Assembly: GCA_003456455.1 (NCBI GenBank)
Contig: DMRV01000060.1
Span: forward strand, 1 to 23,084
Source: Flavobacteriales bacterium
GTDB taxonomy: Bacteria; Bacteroidota; Bacteroidia; UBA10329
Length of the DNA stretch: 23,084 bases
Reading direction: 5' to 3'
Under the pieces are notes generated by a model, which worked only from the letters and a program-made list of their open reading frames with translations, ran no database searches and was not told the origin of the DNA. Shown here in pieces: positions 7,602 to 15,914 of the stretch (position 1 is its first letter; the number at the start of each line of letters is the position of its first letter). A program made the translations under genes and the position numbers.

Positions 7602-9578
7602 CTATGACTTTGCGAAGAACTTGATAGCTTCGGAAGGAATCCCTGAGTTTAACACATTAAAAACAGTAAGTATAAACTTGTCTTCTGGAGATTGCTGAAG
7701 AAATGAGGAGCAATAAAATCGCGCGCGATTATAGTCTCCAGCAGCTATAGAAACATGTATGGCCATCAACGTGGCTTTTCTTCGAGATGGATATTGGTTG
7801 GCAATATGTCTGTCTAAATAGGGTAAAGCTTCCGCTGGACGATTAAGCTTAAAATACACGACTATCATGTCAAATATATTTTTCTTGAGATTAGGCTGGT
7901 AGCTTTCGGCAGCCTTATGCAATTCAAGTGCTCGCGAAAAATCACCAACCCCTCCGTAGCTTATACCCGTTTGTCTCAATACTTCAGCGTACTCCAAATC
8001 CCGATTCGGAATGGCGTATGGCTTCATGTCGTTAATGACCTTAGTTTGTCGTTGTAAACGTTCAACAGGGTTACTCTCCAACTCAGCAGCTACTTCAAAG
8101 AGTGTGCTGGAACCAATCCAAAAGTGCTTAAAGTCGTTTCGAAAAAGGGCTTCATATCTATCGGAAAGCATAGATTGACTTGCATTTACCATAAATACAG
8201 GGATGTTGAGAAGGCTCAAGCATAGAGCTGTCGCTCCTAACTTCCCTGCCCATTTTTCAGTTTCCATGGAAGCAAATAACTGAGCTCCAATTGCCATTAA
8301 AATAATTGCTGGAAAACTGAATAAATCCCAATCTGCAGACATGCCTAACAACGGATTAAGGATGAAAAACCAGCATAGCATAGCCACAAATACCACCAAA
8401 AGGGTCAAGTTAAAAGGCGTTAGGCTTGATTTGAACTTTTTAGATAAGACCGCTACGATAATTAGAAACCATGAAATTGGAGACCAGTTGAAGAGAACTT
8501 GGAAATAGTCGCAGATGTGAGAAAAGCCAAACAATTTGTATCTATCATAAGGGGCAGCTTCCAGCGGAAATGTGGTAACAAAAAGCGCATCATAAAGATT
8601 ATCTGGCGGGGCCAATCTAGTTCCATTCACGCTTCCTTTCCACAGATATATGGCCGCAACAAGTAGGATTCCCGGAACTACCATCAACCATAAAACAGTT
8701 TTGGGTTTAAGAATGGCATTCAACCTTTGCTGATGATTGCTCAGAAAAAAAAGAGTAGCTAAGATTAATGCAGGGGACAGTAGCCAAAAAGAAATATGAA
8801 ATTTCAGTCCGATTATGAGATAGACAATCAGCGCGACCAGATAAATGAACTCACGTTTTTCGAAGAAGACTTTCAGAAGGAGAACAAACCCCATAAACAG
8901 GGTTAGCGGCAGAGCGTAGGTCTCGTAATGTTGATGAAATACTAACCCGACTGGAACAAGAAAACCAACAACAGCCAATACTATCCGCGTATTGAACCCT
9001 TTGCAGCTTTTGGTGACTAACCTTAGCCATAACCAATTAAAAACAATAATGAGAAATACCTGTAGGTATTTAATAACAGTTGCAGATGAAATTTCGAAGG
9101 CATAACCTAGAAAATTCGCAAGGCTATAAAACGTCCGAATACCTTCTTTAGGAACAAAAGGGTCGTAATTGAGAGCTGCAGCCGTCATTTCTGGAGTCCA
9201 TTCTTTCACCAAGACTTCTAGCTCTTTCGCTATGTAGTACGAGTCTCCATAAACATCCCTAAAAATTGGTGTCAAGTTGGCAAACGCTCCAGCAAGGAGC
9301 GGGATTATCCAGCATAATCTCTCCCAAAGTTTTTCGCTTTCAAAGTTTGAATGGGAAAGCACTTCTCCAGTGGAATTCCAGATTAACGTTATGCCGCTAA
9401 TGGAGAAACCTATAAGCGCTAGCATAAGCCAGCCCGGCAAGAACGAGAGATAGTGCGCCCCCCACATTTGTTCGGGAAAGAAAACCCCTAACACATGTAT
9501 TGATATAACCAAGCCAGCAGCAGTAGCTATCCTGTTCTTCGATTTGTCTTCAGGAGATATGAATTGTGAATCACGCAC
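7602..9578 (-). CDS. Polytopic GT-C-like membrane protein with C-terminal TPR region (paralogue B)
   Basis: The 658-residue protein has the same layout as its convergent neighbour. Shared landmarks are FFPEQMWGAHYLSF near the N-terminus, RDVYGD (107-112) in the first external loop, HQHYETYA (215-222), DRYKLFGFSHICDY, NPLLGMSADWDLFSFP, and a C-terminal TPR-like part (DFSRALELHKAAESYQPN, DYNRARFYCSSFLQQSPED). The start codon is GTG at 9578, with no in-frame ATG close by. The stop codon is one base from the stop of paralogue A. Overall identity looks low to moderate, so the duplication is old. The likely role is an envelope glycosyltransferase using a lipid-linked sugar; this is inferred from topology and the acidic loop motif and is not established. 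No named family was recognised with confidence. Confidence 0.75.
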   Translation of the reverse strand: MRDSQFISPEDKSKNRIATAAGLVISIHVLGVFFPEQMWGAHYLSFLPGWLMLALIGFSISGITLIWNSTGEVLSHSNFESEKLWERLCWIIPLLAGAFANLTPIFRDVYGDSYYIAKELEVLVKEWTPEMTAAALNYDPFVPKEGIRTFYSLANFLGYAFEISSATVIKYLQVFLIIVFNWLWLRLVTKSCKGFNTRIVLAVVGFLVPVGLVFHQHYETYALPLTLFMGFVLLLKVFFEKREFIYLVALIVYLIIGLKFHISFWLLSPALILATLFFLSNHQQRLNAILKPKTVLWLMVVPGILLVAAIYLWKGSVNGTRLAPPDNLYDALFVTTFPLEAAPYDRYKLFGFSHICDYFQVLFNWSPISWFLIIVAVLSKKFKSSLTPFNLTLLVVFVAMLCWFFILNPLLGMSADWDLFSFPAIILMAIGAQLFASMETEKWAGKLGATALCLSLLNIPVFMVNASQSMLSDRYEALFRNDFKHFWIGSSTLFEVAAELESNPVERLQRQTKVINDMKPYAIPNRDLEYAEVLRQTGISYGGVGDFSRALELHKAAESYQPNLKKNIFDMIVVYFKLNRPAEALPYLDRHIANQYPSRRKATLMAIHVSIAAGDYNRARFYCSSFLQQSPEDKFILTVFNVLNSGIPSEAIKFFAKS

Positions 9579-9663
9579 TTTGAGTCGGAAAAGTAGTTAT
9601 CAGTTACCAAACTAATCACTTATGAAGTTCTTTATCGTGCTTATTTTCGAACGGTCAACACTT

Positions 9664-11574
9664 ATGATAGAATTATTAAAATCGAGACCGCTTAGTGCTC
9701 TAGCCATCGTGTTATTCTTTACGGGATTCGTTTTATTCCCCAGTTTGACAAACGGATGGTTGGACTGGGATGATAAAACCCATATTCTAGACAATAATCT
9801 TGTCCGGTCCTTAAGTTGGGAGCGAATCAAACTCATTTTTCAAACGACCGAATTAAACGGCTCATACATTCCGCTCCCAATTATAACGTGGGCAATCAAT
9901 TACAAATTTGGAGGATGGAATCCACTCGGATTTCATGCTGTTAATCTGGTATTACACTTATGCAATACTGCTCTAGTCTTTTTGTTTGTAAAAAGACTTT
10001 CCAACCAAAACATAGTGGCATTTCTAACAGCCTTATTGTTTGGAGTTCACCCTATGCATGTTGAACCAGTTGTCTGGATAACAGGGAGAAAAGACGTACT
10101 GTATTCTTTCTTCCTATTGGGTTCAATGAATATGTGGGGTGCATACAACTCAACCCAAAAACACAGAATCTACCTTTATTTATTTGCGTTGTTTCTGTTC
10201 ATGCTATCTCTTTTTTCTAAAGGCGTGGCGGTGGTGCTGCCGTTGTTCTTACTACTTACAGATTACTACCAAGGAAGGACCGATTATATGAAATTGGCCG
10301 TTGAGAAGTTGCCGTTTTTTGCGTTGAGTCTGGTATTTGGGTTCATTGCCATTAGCAGTCAGCAACAAACGGCTGCGCTTGGTAACGTAACGGAGATTCC
10401 ATTTCACCTTTCTATTGTTACGTCATCCTATTCGCTAACCTTTTATTTGATTCAAGTTTTGGTTCCTTTTCAAATTGGAGGGTTTCACCCGTATCCATCG
10501 GGCACAGAGGGCATACCAAGCTATATGATTGCTTCTGTTTTGACGCCAATCCTACTTTTAATTGTGATTCTTGTTTTTCGAAAGAATAGAAACATCATTT
10601 TCGGGGTAGTGTTTATGCTGATTGGTTTTACGCCAGTTATTCAGTTTCTGCCCGTTGGCGATGGAATTGTTGCAGACCGGTACGCTTACATACCTTATTT
10701 GGGTGCGTTTTTCGTCTTCTCTTGGGTGACAAAATCCGTATACGACCAAATAAAAGATAGACCAACTGTTAAGTATGTTTTTGGTTTTGTTTTGGTCGGT
10801 TATTTTGTTTGGTTAGGCTCAACTGCTATGGCAGCAACTCAAATTTGGAAAAACAGCCTTTCACTCTGGACAAATGTGATTAATCAACACCCTCACGCAG
10901 AAAAAGGACACATAAACCGAGGTCGATATTATGTTGAGCATAATAAATTGGAGCAAGCGAAAAGTGATTTTGACAAAGCTTTGGAAATCGCACCTAATCT
11001 CACGGTTATCCATCAGGAAAGAGGCTTATATTTTCAAAGAATCAAAGATTACAGACTAGCAGCAGATGCTTTCAAAAGAGCCTTAGAAATAGACTCGATG
11101 TATTTTCCTGCCCGACTGAATCTGGGAATAAACTATATGCGTATTCAGCAACTAGATACCGCCATTCAGGTTTTTACTCATTTAGAAAAACTAGACCCTA
11201 GAAACCTCCTGGTTCATTTAAATAAAGGGGTTGTTTTTGAGCAAATGGACAACTTTCCCAACGCTCTGGTTGAATATTCAAAGGCGATTGCTAAACACCC
11301 ATTAGATTATAAAGGATACCAATATCGAACGGTTTTACACTTTAGGATGGGCAATTACCAAAAAGCTCAGGAAGATGTGGAGCTCTGGATAAGGTTGAAC
11401 TCATCAGATGGCAAGGCATTTTTATGGCGTTCACGAATAGAGTTTGTTTTAAAGAACTACCCACAAGCGAGAGTAAATCTTGCAAAGGCAGAAAAGCTGG
11501 GAGCGGTAATAACATCGGAATACCGAAAATTAGTTTCAGACAGTTCCCAGGTGCATCTAGGCAAGCCTAAATAA
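9664..11574 (+). CDS. TMTC-like GT-C glycosyltransferase with six C-terminal TPRs
   Basis: I chose ATG 9664 (MIELLKSRPLSALAIVLF) over ATG 9622, because it puts the first membrane helix at the N-terminus. Numbering is from 9664. The N-terminal ~400 residues are polytopic and carry marks of the bacterial and eukaryotic TMTC/PMT-like group. LDWDDKTHI (34-42) has the acidic pair that follows the first helix and is catalytic in PMT-like GT-C enzymes. HPMHVEPVVWITGRKDVL starts near 129, and DGIVADRYAYIPYLG lies around 333-347. Six TPR units follow to near the C-terminus (DFDKALEIAPN, AFKRALEIDSM, VEYSKAIAKHP and others), predicted on the outer face. TMTC proteins in animals transfer mannose from dolichol-phosphate mannose to proteins. 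Many bacterial relatives are uncharacterised. The gene is divergent from paralogue B (85-bp gap) and its 3' end overlaps the convergent membrane-protein gene by 8 bp. Confidence 0.85.
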   Translation: MIELLKSRPLSALAIVLFFTGFVLFPSLTNGWLDWDDKTHILDNNLVRSLSWERIKLIFQTTELNGSYIPLPIITWAINYKFGGWNPLGFHAVNLVLHLCNTALVFLFVKRLSNQNIVAFLTALLFGVHPMHVEPVVWITGRKDVLYSFFLLGSMNMWGAYNSTQKHRIYLYLFALFLFMLSLFSKGVAVVLPLFLLLTDYYQGRTDYMKLAVEKLPFFALSLVFGFIAISSQQQTAALGNVTEIPFHLSIVTSSYSLTFYLIQVLVPFQIGGFHPYPSGTEGIPSYMIASVLTPILLLIVILVFRKNRNIIFGVVFMLIGFTPVIQFLPVGDGIVADRYAYIPYLGAFFVFSWVTKSVYDQIKDRPTVKYVFGFVLVGYFVWLGSTAMAATQIWKNSLSLWTNVINQHPHAEKGHINRGRYYVEHNKLEQAKSDFDKALEIAPNLTVIHQERGLYFQRIKDYRLAADAFKRALEIDSMYFPARLNLGINYMRIQQLDTAIQVFTHLEKLDPRNLLVHLNKGVVFEQMDNFPNALVEYSKAIAKHPLDYKGYQYRTVLHFRMGNYQKAQEDVELWIRLNSSDGKAFLWRSRIEFVLKNYPQARVNLAKAEKLGAVITSEYRKLVSDSSQVHLGKPK

Positions 11575-12580
11575 TACGAGCCTTTAGCTCTTGATATATG
11601 CCCTGAACACTTAGTGCGTTTAGTGGGAACTCTGCAAAAACATGTAAAAAGCTCAGAGCTAAGGCGGACATAAATCCGATTCGATAATCAACCACAAATA
11701 GTAATACGTGAACAGCCCAAACAGTAAGTATGGCTACCGCTTTTTTACCTTTCAACCCTACGTGCCATCCAATTATAGCTGTTTTTGAAAACCAATTAAG
11801 ATAATGGTAGAGATAGGCAAAAGCTATAAAGGTCTGAGCCTTTAGTTCCCAGTTTCCGTAGAAGTAAAAACTTTTGCCGTCTGCAATTCCGAGCAACTTG
11901 CTCAAGTTGATATTGGTGAGGTAAAACTTATTATCAAGAAATGTATTCTTCGCGTAATCTGGAAAATTGTACAACTCATGCTCAACATCGATATTAAAGA
12001 TTATGAATGGAGCAAGCATCAGAGAGAAGACTGCAACGTAGCCCAGAGACGATTGTGATTTTAATGCTCCGTAAAACATGAAAAACATGGTAAACAAGAA
12101 AACGTGAAACACGGTTGGCAACATAGAGCCAATCAGCACCAGGTAAATAGGCTCATTATTTAACAAATAAGCCAAAGCTAAACCGCAAATAATGCCCAGT
12201 ATTTGCCATTTCACGTCTTTGATTACGACAAGAATTAAAGCGCCCCACAAACCGATGAATATGAGCCCATTGCTAAACTCATTAACCCATCCTAGAACGA
12301 GTTGCAAATAAGGTGGGTGTGCAAAGCCCAGAAAGCTGATAATTTTTGGAAGAGCAACCAAGAGCGCCAGGCCTAAACTAAATGTTAGCCATTTATCAGA
12401 CTTCACGAAGTAACCTTTGTCGTTTAGCCAATTTATTTCAGTTAGATAATGTAATGGGCCAAGTATGGCGTATGCCAATAGGAATATGCGAAATGGCAGA
12501 AGAAAAGCAAGCAACAGCGAGACTCCAATTAGAACAATATTGGTAATCTCTATGTTTTTTGGACTTGTCATTGCAAGCAT
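11567..12580 (-). CDS. Polytopic membrane protein of unknown function, last gene of the ubiA-dprE operon
   Basis: The protein has 337 residues and about nine or ten hydrophobic segments, with no signal for a known family that I recognise. Histidines and aromatics sit in or next to the membrane segments: GPLHYLTEINW near residue 42, LPTVFHVFLFTMFFMFYG mid-protein, YHYLNWFSKTAIIGWH in the third quarter, and LSFLHVFAEFPLN near the C-terminus. They could form a metal or heme site or a membrane active site. ATG 12580 and ATG 12571 are both possible starts. The gene begins 45 bases after the DprE1-DprE2 stop on the same strand, so cotranscription is likely. In that context it could be a flippase, the missing lipid-phosphate phosphatase, or a transferase in the same pathway. 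No sequence motif decides between these. Confidence 0.75.
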   Translation of the reverse strand: MLAMTSPKNIEITNIVLIGVSLLLAFLLPFRIFLLAYAILGPLHYLTEINWLNDKGYFVKSDKWLTFSLGLALLVALPKIISFLGFAHPPYLQLVLGWVNEFSNGLIFIGLWGALILVVIKDVKWQILGIICGLALAYLLNNEPIYLVLIGSMLPTVFHVFLFTMFFMFYGALKSQSSLGYVAVFSLMLAPFIIFNIDVEHELYNFPDYAKNTFLDNKFYLTNINLSKLLGIADGKSFYFYGNWELKAQTFIAFAYLYHYLNWFSKTAIIGWHVGLKGKKAVAILTVWAVHVLLFVVDYRIGFMSALALSFLHVFAEFPLNALSVQGIYQELKARII

Positions 12581-12625
12581 ATGCTGAAGTAAACGACTTT
12601 AATTTGTGCTTATGGAACCGAGCTT

Positions 12626-14647
12626 CTACAAGTTCATTTTCTTAAAAATAAACTCTGGTATGCTACCTACGGCTAGCATAATGAGTCTCCAAACAGGAAG
12701 TATATAAACTGTATTTAGTTTTTTCTCATAGGCACGGTAAACCTCAGCACCAACTTGTTCGGACGAAGCTGTCAATAGTTTTGGGAGTTTTAAGTCTCGG
12801 GTCATTTTGGTGTTTACAAAGCCAGGTTTAACAGTAATTACATGCACTCCTTTGGGAACAAGAAAATTTCGAAGACCATCCAAATACGTACTCATTCCAG
12901 CCTTAGCGCTTCCATAAATGTAGTTTGAACCTCTTCCTCGATCACCTGCAACAGATGAGACTCCAATGATGGTTCCGGAACCTCGTTGCGCAAAAACTTT
13001 GCTCAAGTGACCGAGTATTGAAACAACTCCTGTGTAATTAACCAACGTGCTATCAACCGCCATGTTTGGTCTCTCAAAACTTTCTTTGGTATCAGGTAAA
13101 ACTCCAAATGCAACGACAATAACATCTGGAACGATTTTCAAACCTTCAACAAACGAAGCATGCGAATCAAAATCGGTTGCATCGAACAGAATCTCATTTT
13201 CATTCTTGGGGTTTCGAACGGCTAGCATCAACCCAAATCCGTTGCTGGAAAATTGATTGCCAATTTCTTTGCCTATGTCGCTGTTGGCGCCAAGGATTAG
13301 CACATTTTTTGCACCCATCGTTATTCCAAGTCTAGTTGATTGTAAGGAACGGAACTTACCATTCGGGTCAATTTGCGATAGCAGCTGTTTAAATGCACCA
13401 AGCTTCGGGTATCCCGCCTCGAAAAATGACCGCTTCATTCGAGAGTCTTTTGCAAGATATGCACGACCTTTTAATTTCAGCACCAAATCATCCAATTGGT
13501 TCATTAGGGAAAAAGACTGCTCGTTTTTTCTGAAATCAAGAGCAATTTGGATTCCGCGCTGAGGGAACGAAAGCCATCCATCATTCTGCTCACCAAAAAG
13601 CTTCAGCACCGCCAACTTAGGCTTCTCTTTTGTTTCTGCAACTTTTGACAGAATGGCCCTCATCCCTTCTTTCGCTTTATCGATTGGAATCACAACCTGA
13701 TATTGTACAAATCCTGATGAACCGTACAATCTATTCCAGTTCTTGACTACATCCAGTGGATAGAAATACTCATCGAGACCAACAATGGAGGAGAAGTCTT
13801 CCTCCCGGACTTTGCTGTAATACAAAGCATTGAATATGCTAGCTGTTTGATTGTTCAACATCCAACTGGGAAAATTGAATGGTACGTTCAGTTTAGGGGA
13901 CTTCGTTCGGTATTGACTTAAGTTTGCATCTGGTATATCCGAATTGGTCGCATGCTCACCCAAATAGAGAAGGGAGCGGCCTAATTTTTTCTCCTGCGAA
14001 GTGCAATCCACCCATGCAACAGAATAGGTGTAACTCTCATTTTGAAGGAGCCCCTCAATGGTATCATCCAAATTCACGCACCTGAGAGTTCGGTTCTTGA
14101 CCTTCGAAGTCTCAATACTTTTAAGTGTAAATGCTGCTTCTAAAATGACTCCAGTAAGTCCCATTCCCCCACATGTTGCCCAAAACAGCTCGGTATTTTC
14201 TGTCTTGCTACATGTGACAATATTTGCATTAGCTGTCATTATCCTAAACCACAGCAAATGCTTCGAAAAACAACCATCTATGTGATGATTCTTTCCATGA
14301 ACGTCTGCGGCAATCATCCCACCGATTGTCACAAATTTGGTTCCTGGTGTTACAGGTAGAAAGTAGCCGTTTGGCACAATTTCATCCAAGACATCTTCCA
14401 ACATTTTTCCGGCCTGACAAGTAAAGATGCCTTCCTTTAAATTGAAGTCAATAGTGTCACACATCTTTCGAGAGTCCAATACTTGGGCACCTAGGGCAGC
14501 ATCGCCATAACTTCTTCCAGCACCTCTTGGAATGTAATTGGATAATGTTTCATGGGTTTTCTTGCCCTCCAGTTCAGACTTCGGGTTTTGAACATTAGCC
14601 TCAACTTTGGGGAAATTTCCCCAACCTGCTATTTCAGTCCTTGTCAT
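12626..14647 (-). CDS. dprE1-dprE2: DprE1-DprE2 fusion: polyprenyl-phosphoryl-ribose 2'-oxidase and 2-keto reductase in one chain
   Basis: Residues 1-443 match DprE1, a VAO-type FAD oxidase. The FAD loop is PRGAGRSYGDAA (40-51). GGMIAADVHGKNHH (109-122) corresponds to the mycobacterial segment with His132. AKDSR (399-403) places K400 at the catalytic Lys418 position, and DPNGKFRS is the typical DprE1 ending. Residues 444-673 match DprE2, a short-chain dehydrogenase: KNVLILGANSDIGKE (447-461) binds NAD(P)H, S564/S565 are in SSVAG, and Y578/K582 form YxxxK in YGSAK. In mycobacteria the two enzymes together epimerise decaprenyl-phosphoryl-ribose to arabinose through a 2-keto intermediate. The frame runs unbroken through the junction at about 441-446. 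The site of Cys387, which benzothiazinones modify in mycobacteria, aligns to A369 here (GIQIALDF). The start is 3 bases after the UbiA-family stop, so the two are cotranscribed. Confidence 0.92.
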   Translation of the reverse strand: MTRTEIAGWGNFPKVEANVQNPKSELEGKKTHETLSNYIPRGAGRSYGDAALGAQVLDSRKMCDTIDFNLKEGIFTCQAGKMLEDVLDEIVPNGYFLPVTPGTKFVTIGGMIAADVHGKNHHIDGCFSKHLLWFRIMTANANIVTCSKTENTELFWATCGGMGLTGVILEAAFTLKSIETSKVKNRTLRCVNLDDTIEGLLQNESYTYSVAWVDCTSQEKKLGRSLLYLGEHATNSDIPDANLSQYRTKSPKLNVPFNFPSWMLNNQTASIFNALYYSKVREEDFSSIVGLDEYFYPLDVVKNWNRLYGSSGFVQYQVVIPIDKAKEGMRAILSKVAETKEKPKLAVLKLFGEQNDGWLSFPQRGIQIALDFRKNEQSFSLMNQLDDLVLKLKGRAYLAKDSRMKRSFFEAGYPKLGAFKQLLSQIDPNGKFRSLQSTRLGITMGAKNVLILGANSDIGKEIGNQFSSNGFGLMLAVRNPKNENEILFDATDFDSHASFVEGLKIVPDVIVVAFGVLPDTKESFERPNMAVDSTLVNYTGVVSILGHLSKVFAQRGSGTIIGVSSVAGDRGRGSNYIYGSAKAGMSTYLDGLRNFLVPKGVHVITVKPGFVNTKMTRDLKLPKLLTASSEQVGAEVYRAYEKKLNTVYILPVWRLIMLAVGSIPEFIFKKMNL

Positions 14648-14650
14648 CGA

Positions 14651-15520
14651 TCAGAAATAGAGTAGATAACCGAAAGTGATAAGCCAACCTAGTACGGATA
14701 GGCGTACTGGATTATCGGAAAGAAGAATGAGTGTCGGGCTCCCTGTATTATCATATACTAGCGCCAATTGCAAGTACCGAAGAACGCCTAAAAAAACAAA
14801 TAGCGAAGTGACATATACGTACGGACTTCCAACCCTTTCCATAACATCTGGAGATAGTGTGTACATGATGTACGATACTACGATAATACCACTCAACATT
14901 ACCGAAATCATATTGACGAACCCTAAATTATATCCATCAATTGCTTGACTCATACGATGTCCTTCATTCTTCAAAATAAGCAGGTCGTCTCTTCGCTTGC
15001 CTAAAGCGAGCAACATGGCCAATAAAAAAGCCATAATGTACATCCAGTTTGAAACAGGAATTCCAACAATTACCCCACCCGCAAACAGCCTGAGTAAAAA
15101 ACCTAACGATATTATAGTGATGTCTATCAAAGACAACTTTTTGAGCCAGATTGAATACAGAATGTTTTGAATTAAATAAACAATACAAGCCGCGAAAAAA
15201 AGATTATCGAGGAAGTAAGCCATTGAAAGTGAAACAGTCACAAGAATACCTGCTAGAAACAAGGCGGCCTTCTTGTCTATTGCGCCTGACGCAATAGGGC
15301 GATTCTTTTTCTGTTTATGAAGTCGGTCGGAAGAAGCATCAATAATATCGTTGAAAATATAGACAGCAGATGCGCTTAGTGAAAAGCTGAAGAACGCTAA
15401 GGTCAGCGGAAGAAGGGAGTCTAGGCTCAACGCTTGCCCAAAAAATGCGGGGAGGAAAATGAACAGGTTCTTGACCCACTGATGAACGCGGATTGTTCCA
15501 CACAAATCACTTATCGACAT
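14651..15520 (-). CDS. UbiA-family prenyltransferase, probable polyprenyl-phosphate phosphoribosyltransferase (DPPR synthase type)
   Basis: The 289-residue polytopic protein has the UbiA first aspartate motif with the phosphoribosyltransferase-type spacing. NDIIDASSDRLHKQKKNRP (57-75) fits NDxxDxxxD followed by KxxRP. The second conserved region is LSLIDITIISLGFLLR (129-144), with a cytosolic LALGKRRDDL loop (171-180). The N-terminal IRVHQWVKNLFIFLPAFF is typical of the Rv3806c-like group rather than of quinone or heme prenyltransferases. That group transfers 5-phosphoribose from PRPP to polyprenyl phosphate on the cytoplasmic side, the first committed step towards polyprenyl-phosphoryl arabinose. 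Placement directly before the DprE1-DprE2 fusion (3-base gap) strongly supports this. It is the first gene of the operon, so the promoter should lie in the ~390-bp gap upstream. The usual 5-phosphate phosphatase is not obvious in this window. Confidence 0.9.
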   Translation of the reverse strand: MSISDLCGTIRVHQWVKNLFIFLPAFFGQALSLDSLLPLTLAFFSFSLSASAVYIFNDIIDASSDRLHKQKKNRPIASGAIDKKAALFLAGILVTVSLSMAYFLDNLFFAACIVYLIQNILYSIWLKKLSLIDITIISLGFLLRLFAGGVIVGIPVSNWMYIMAFLLAMLLALGKRRDDLLILKNEGHRMSQAIDGYNLGFVNMISVMLSGIIVVSYIMYTLSPDVMERVGSPYVYVTSLFVFLGVLRYLQLALVYDNTGSPTLILLSDNPVRLSVLGWLITFGYLLYF

Positions 15521-15714
15521 GCCTGCAATTTACGGCATATTATAAAGAACGGAGTACTGAACAGCGCACTGCTTTAATCACAAACAAAGGTTCTGTCTGA
15601 GAAAGATTATCAAGTTATGATTGGGGTTGACACCAGTTCCAGAGCTAGGTTTCAGGTGGGGACGTAAAAACAGACGAGCACGTCAATAATCAGCATGTCA
15701 CACAGTAAAATCCA

Positions 15715-15783
15715 CTTGAATTCAGATTTATTCGGTTAAATCCGCATTAATGCGGATTCAGCTGGTTAACTCTTGAATTCAGA
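15715..15783. repeat. 12-bp direct repeats flanking a 20-bp perfect palindrome
   Basis: CTTGAATTCAGA occurs at 15715-15726 and again at 15772-15783. Between them lies the perfect palindrome AATCCGCATTAATGCGGATT (15739-15758), with GGTTAA on both sides (15734-15739 and 15764-15769). The symmetric layout looks like a protein-binding or recombination site. The longer word GAATTCAGAC at 15775-15784 recurs at 19477-19486, beyond the recombinase gene. Confidence 0.75.
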
Positions 15784-15861
15784 CGACAAATAATTCTTTA
15801 ACCAAACGGACAATTAGAGCCTATAATTACCAAAACTTACGCTTTGGTTTACAGCAAATAA

Positions 15862-15889
15862 AAAAGCAGGTGAACTTTCACCTGCTTTT
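15862..15889 (-). terminator. Rho-independent terminator after the small membrane-protein gene
   Basis: A perfect 12-bp stem (AAAAGCAGGTGA with TCACCTGCTTTT) closes a 4-base loop. Reading on the minus strand, a T-rich run follows (complement of 15852-15865). It lies 25 bases past the stop of the gene at 15915-16139. The A/T-flanked stem could also work on the plus strand. Confidence 0.85.
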
Positions 15890-15914
15890 CCACCAATGGG
15901 TTAATGAAACTCTT

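Larger units (their letters stand above)
15521..15914. other. 394-bp intergenic region with palindrome, direct repeats and terminator
   Basis: No convincing coding sequence was found in any frame I translated. The region holds the presumed promoter for the ubiA-dprE operon at its left end, a pair of 12-bp direct repeats around a 20-bp perfect palindrome (15715-15783), and a bidirectional-looking terminator (15862-15889). It is the left flank of the accessory island. Confidence 0.7.

Noticed and set aside
13047..14285. Plus-strand open frames across the DprE gene
   Set aside because: They are antisense shadows of a gene with strong family motifs and have no protein-like features.
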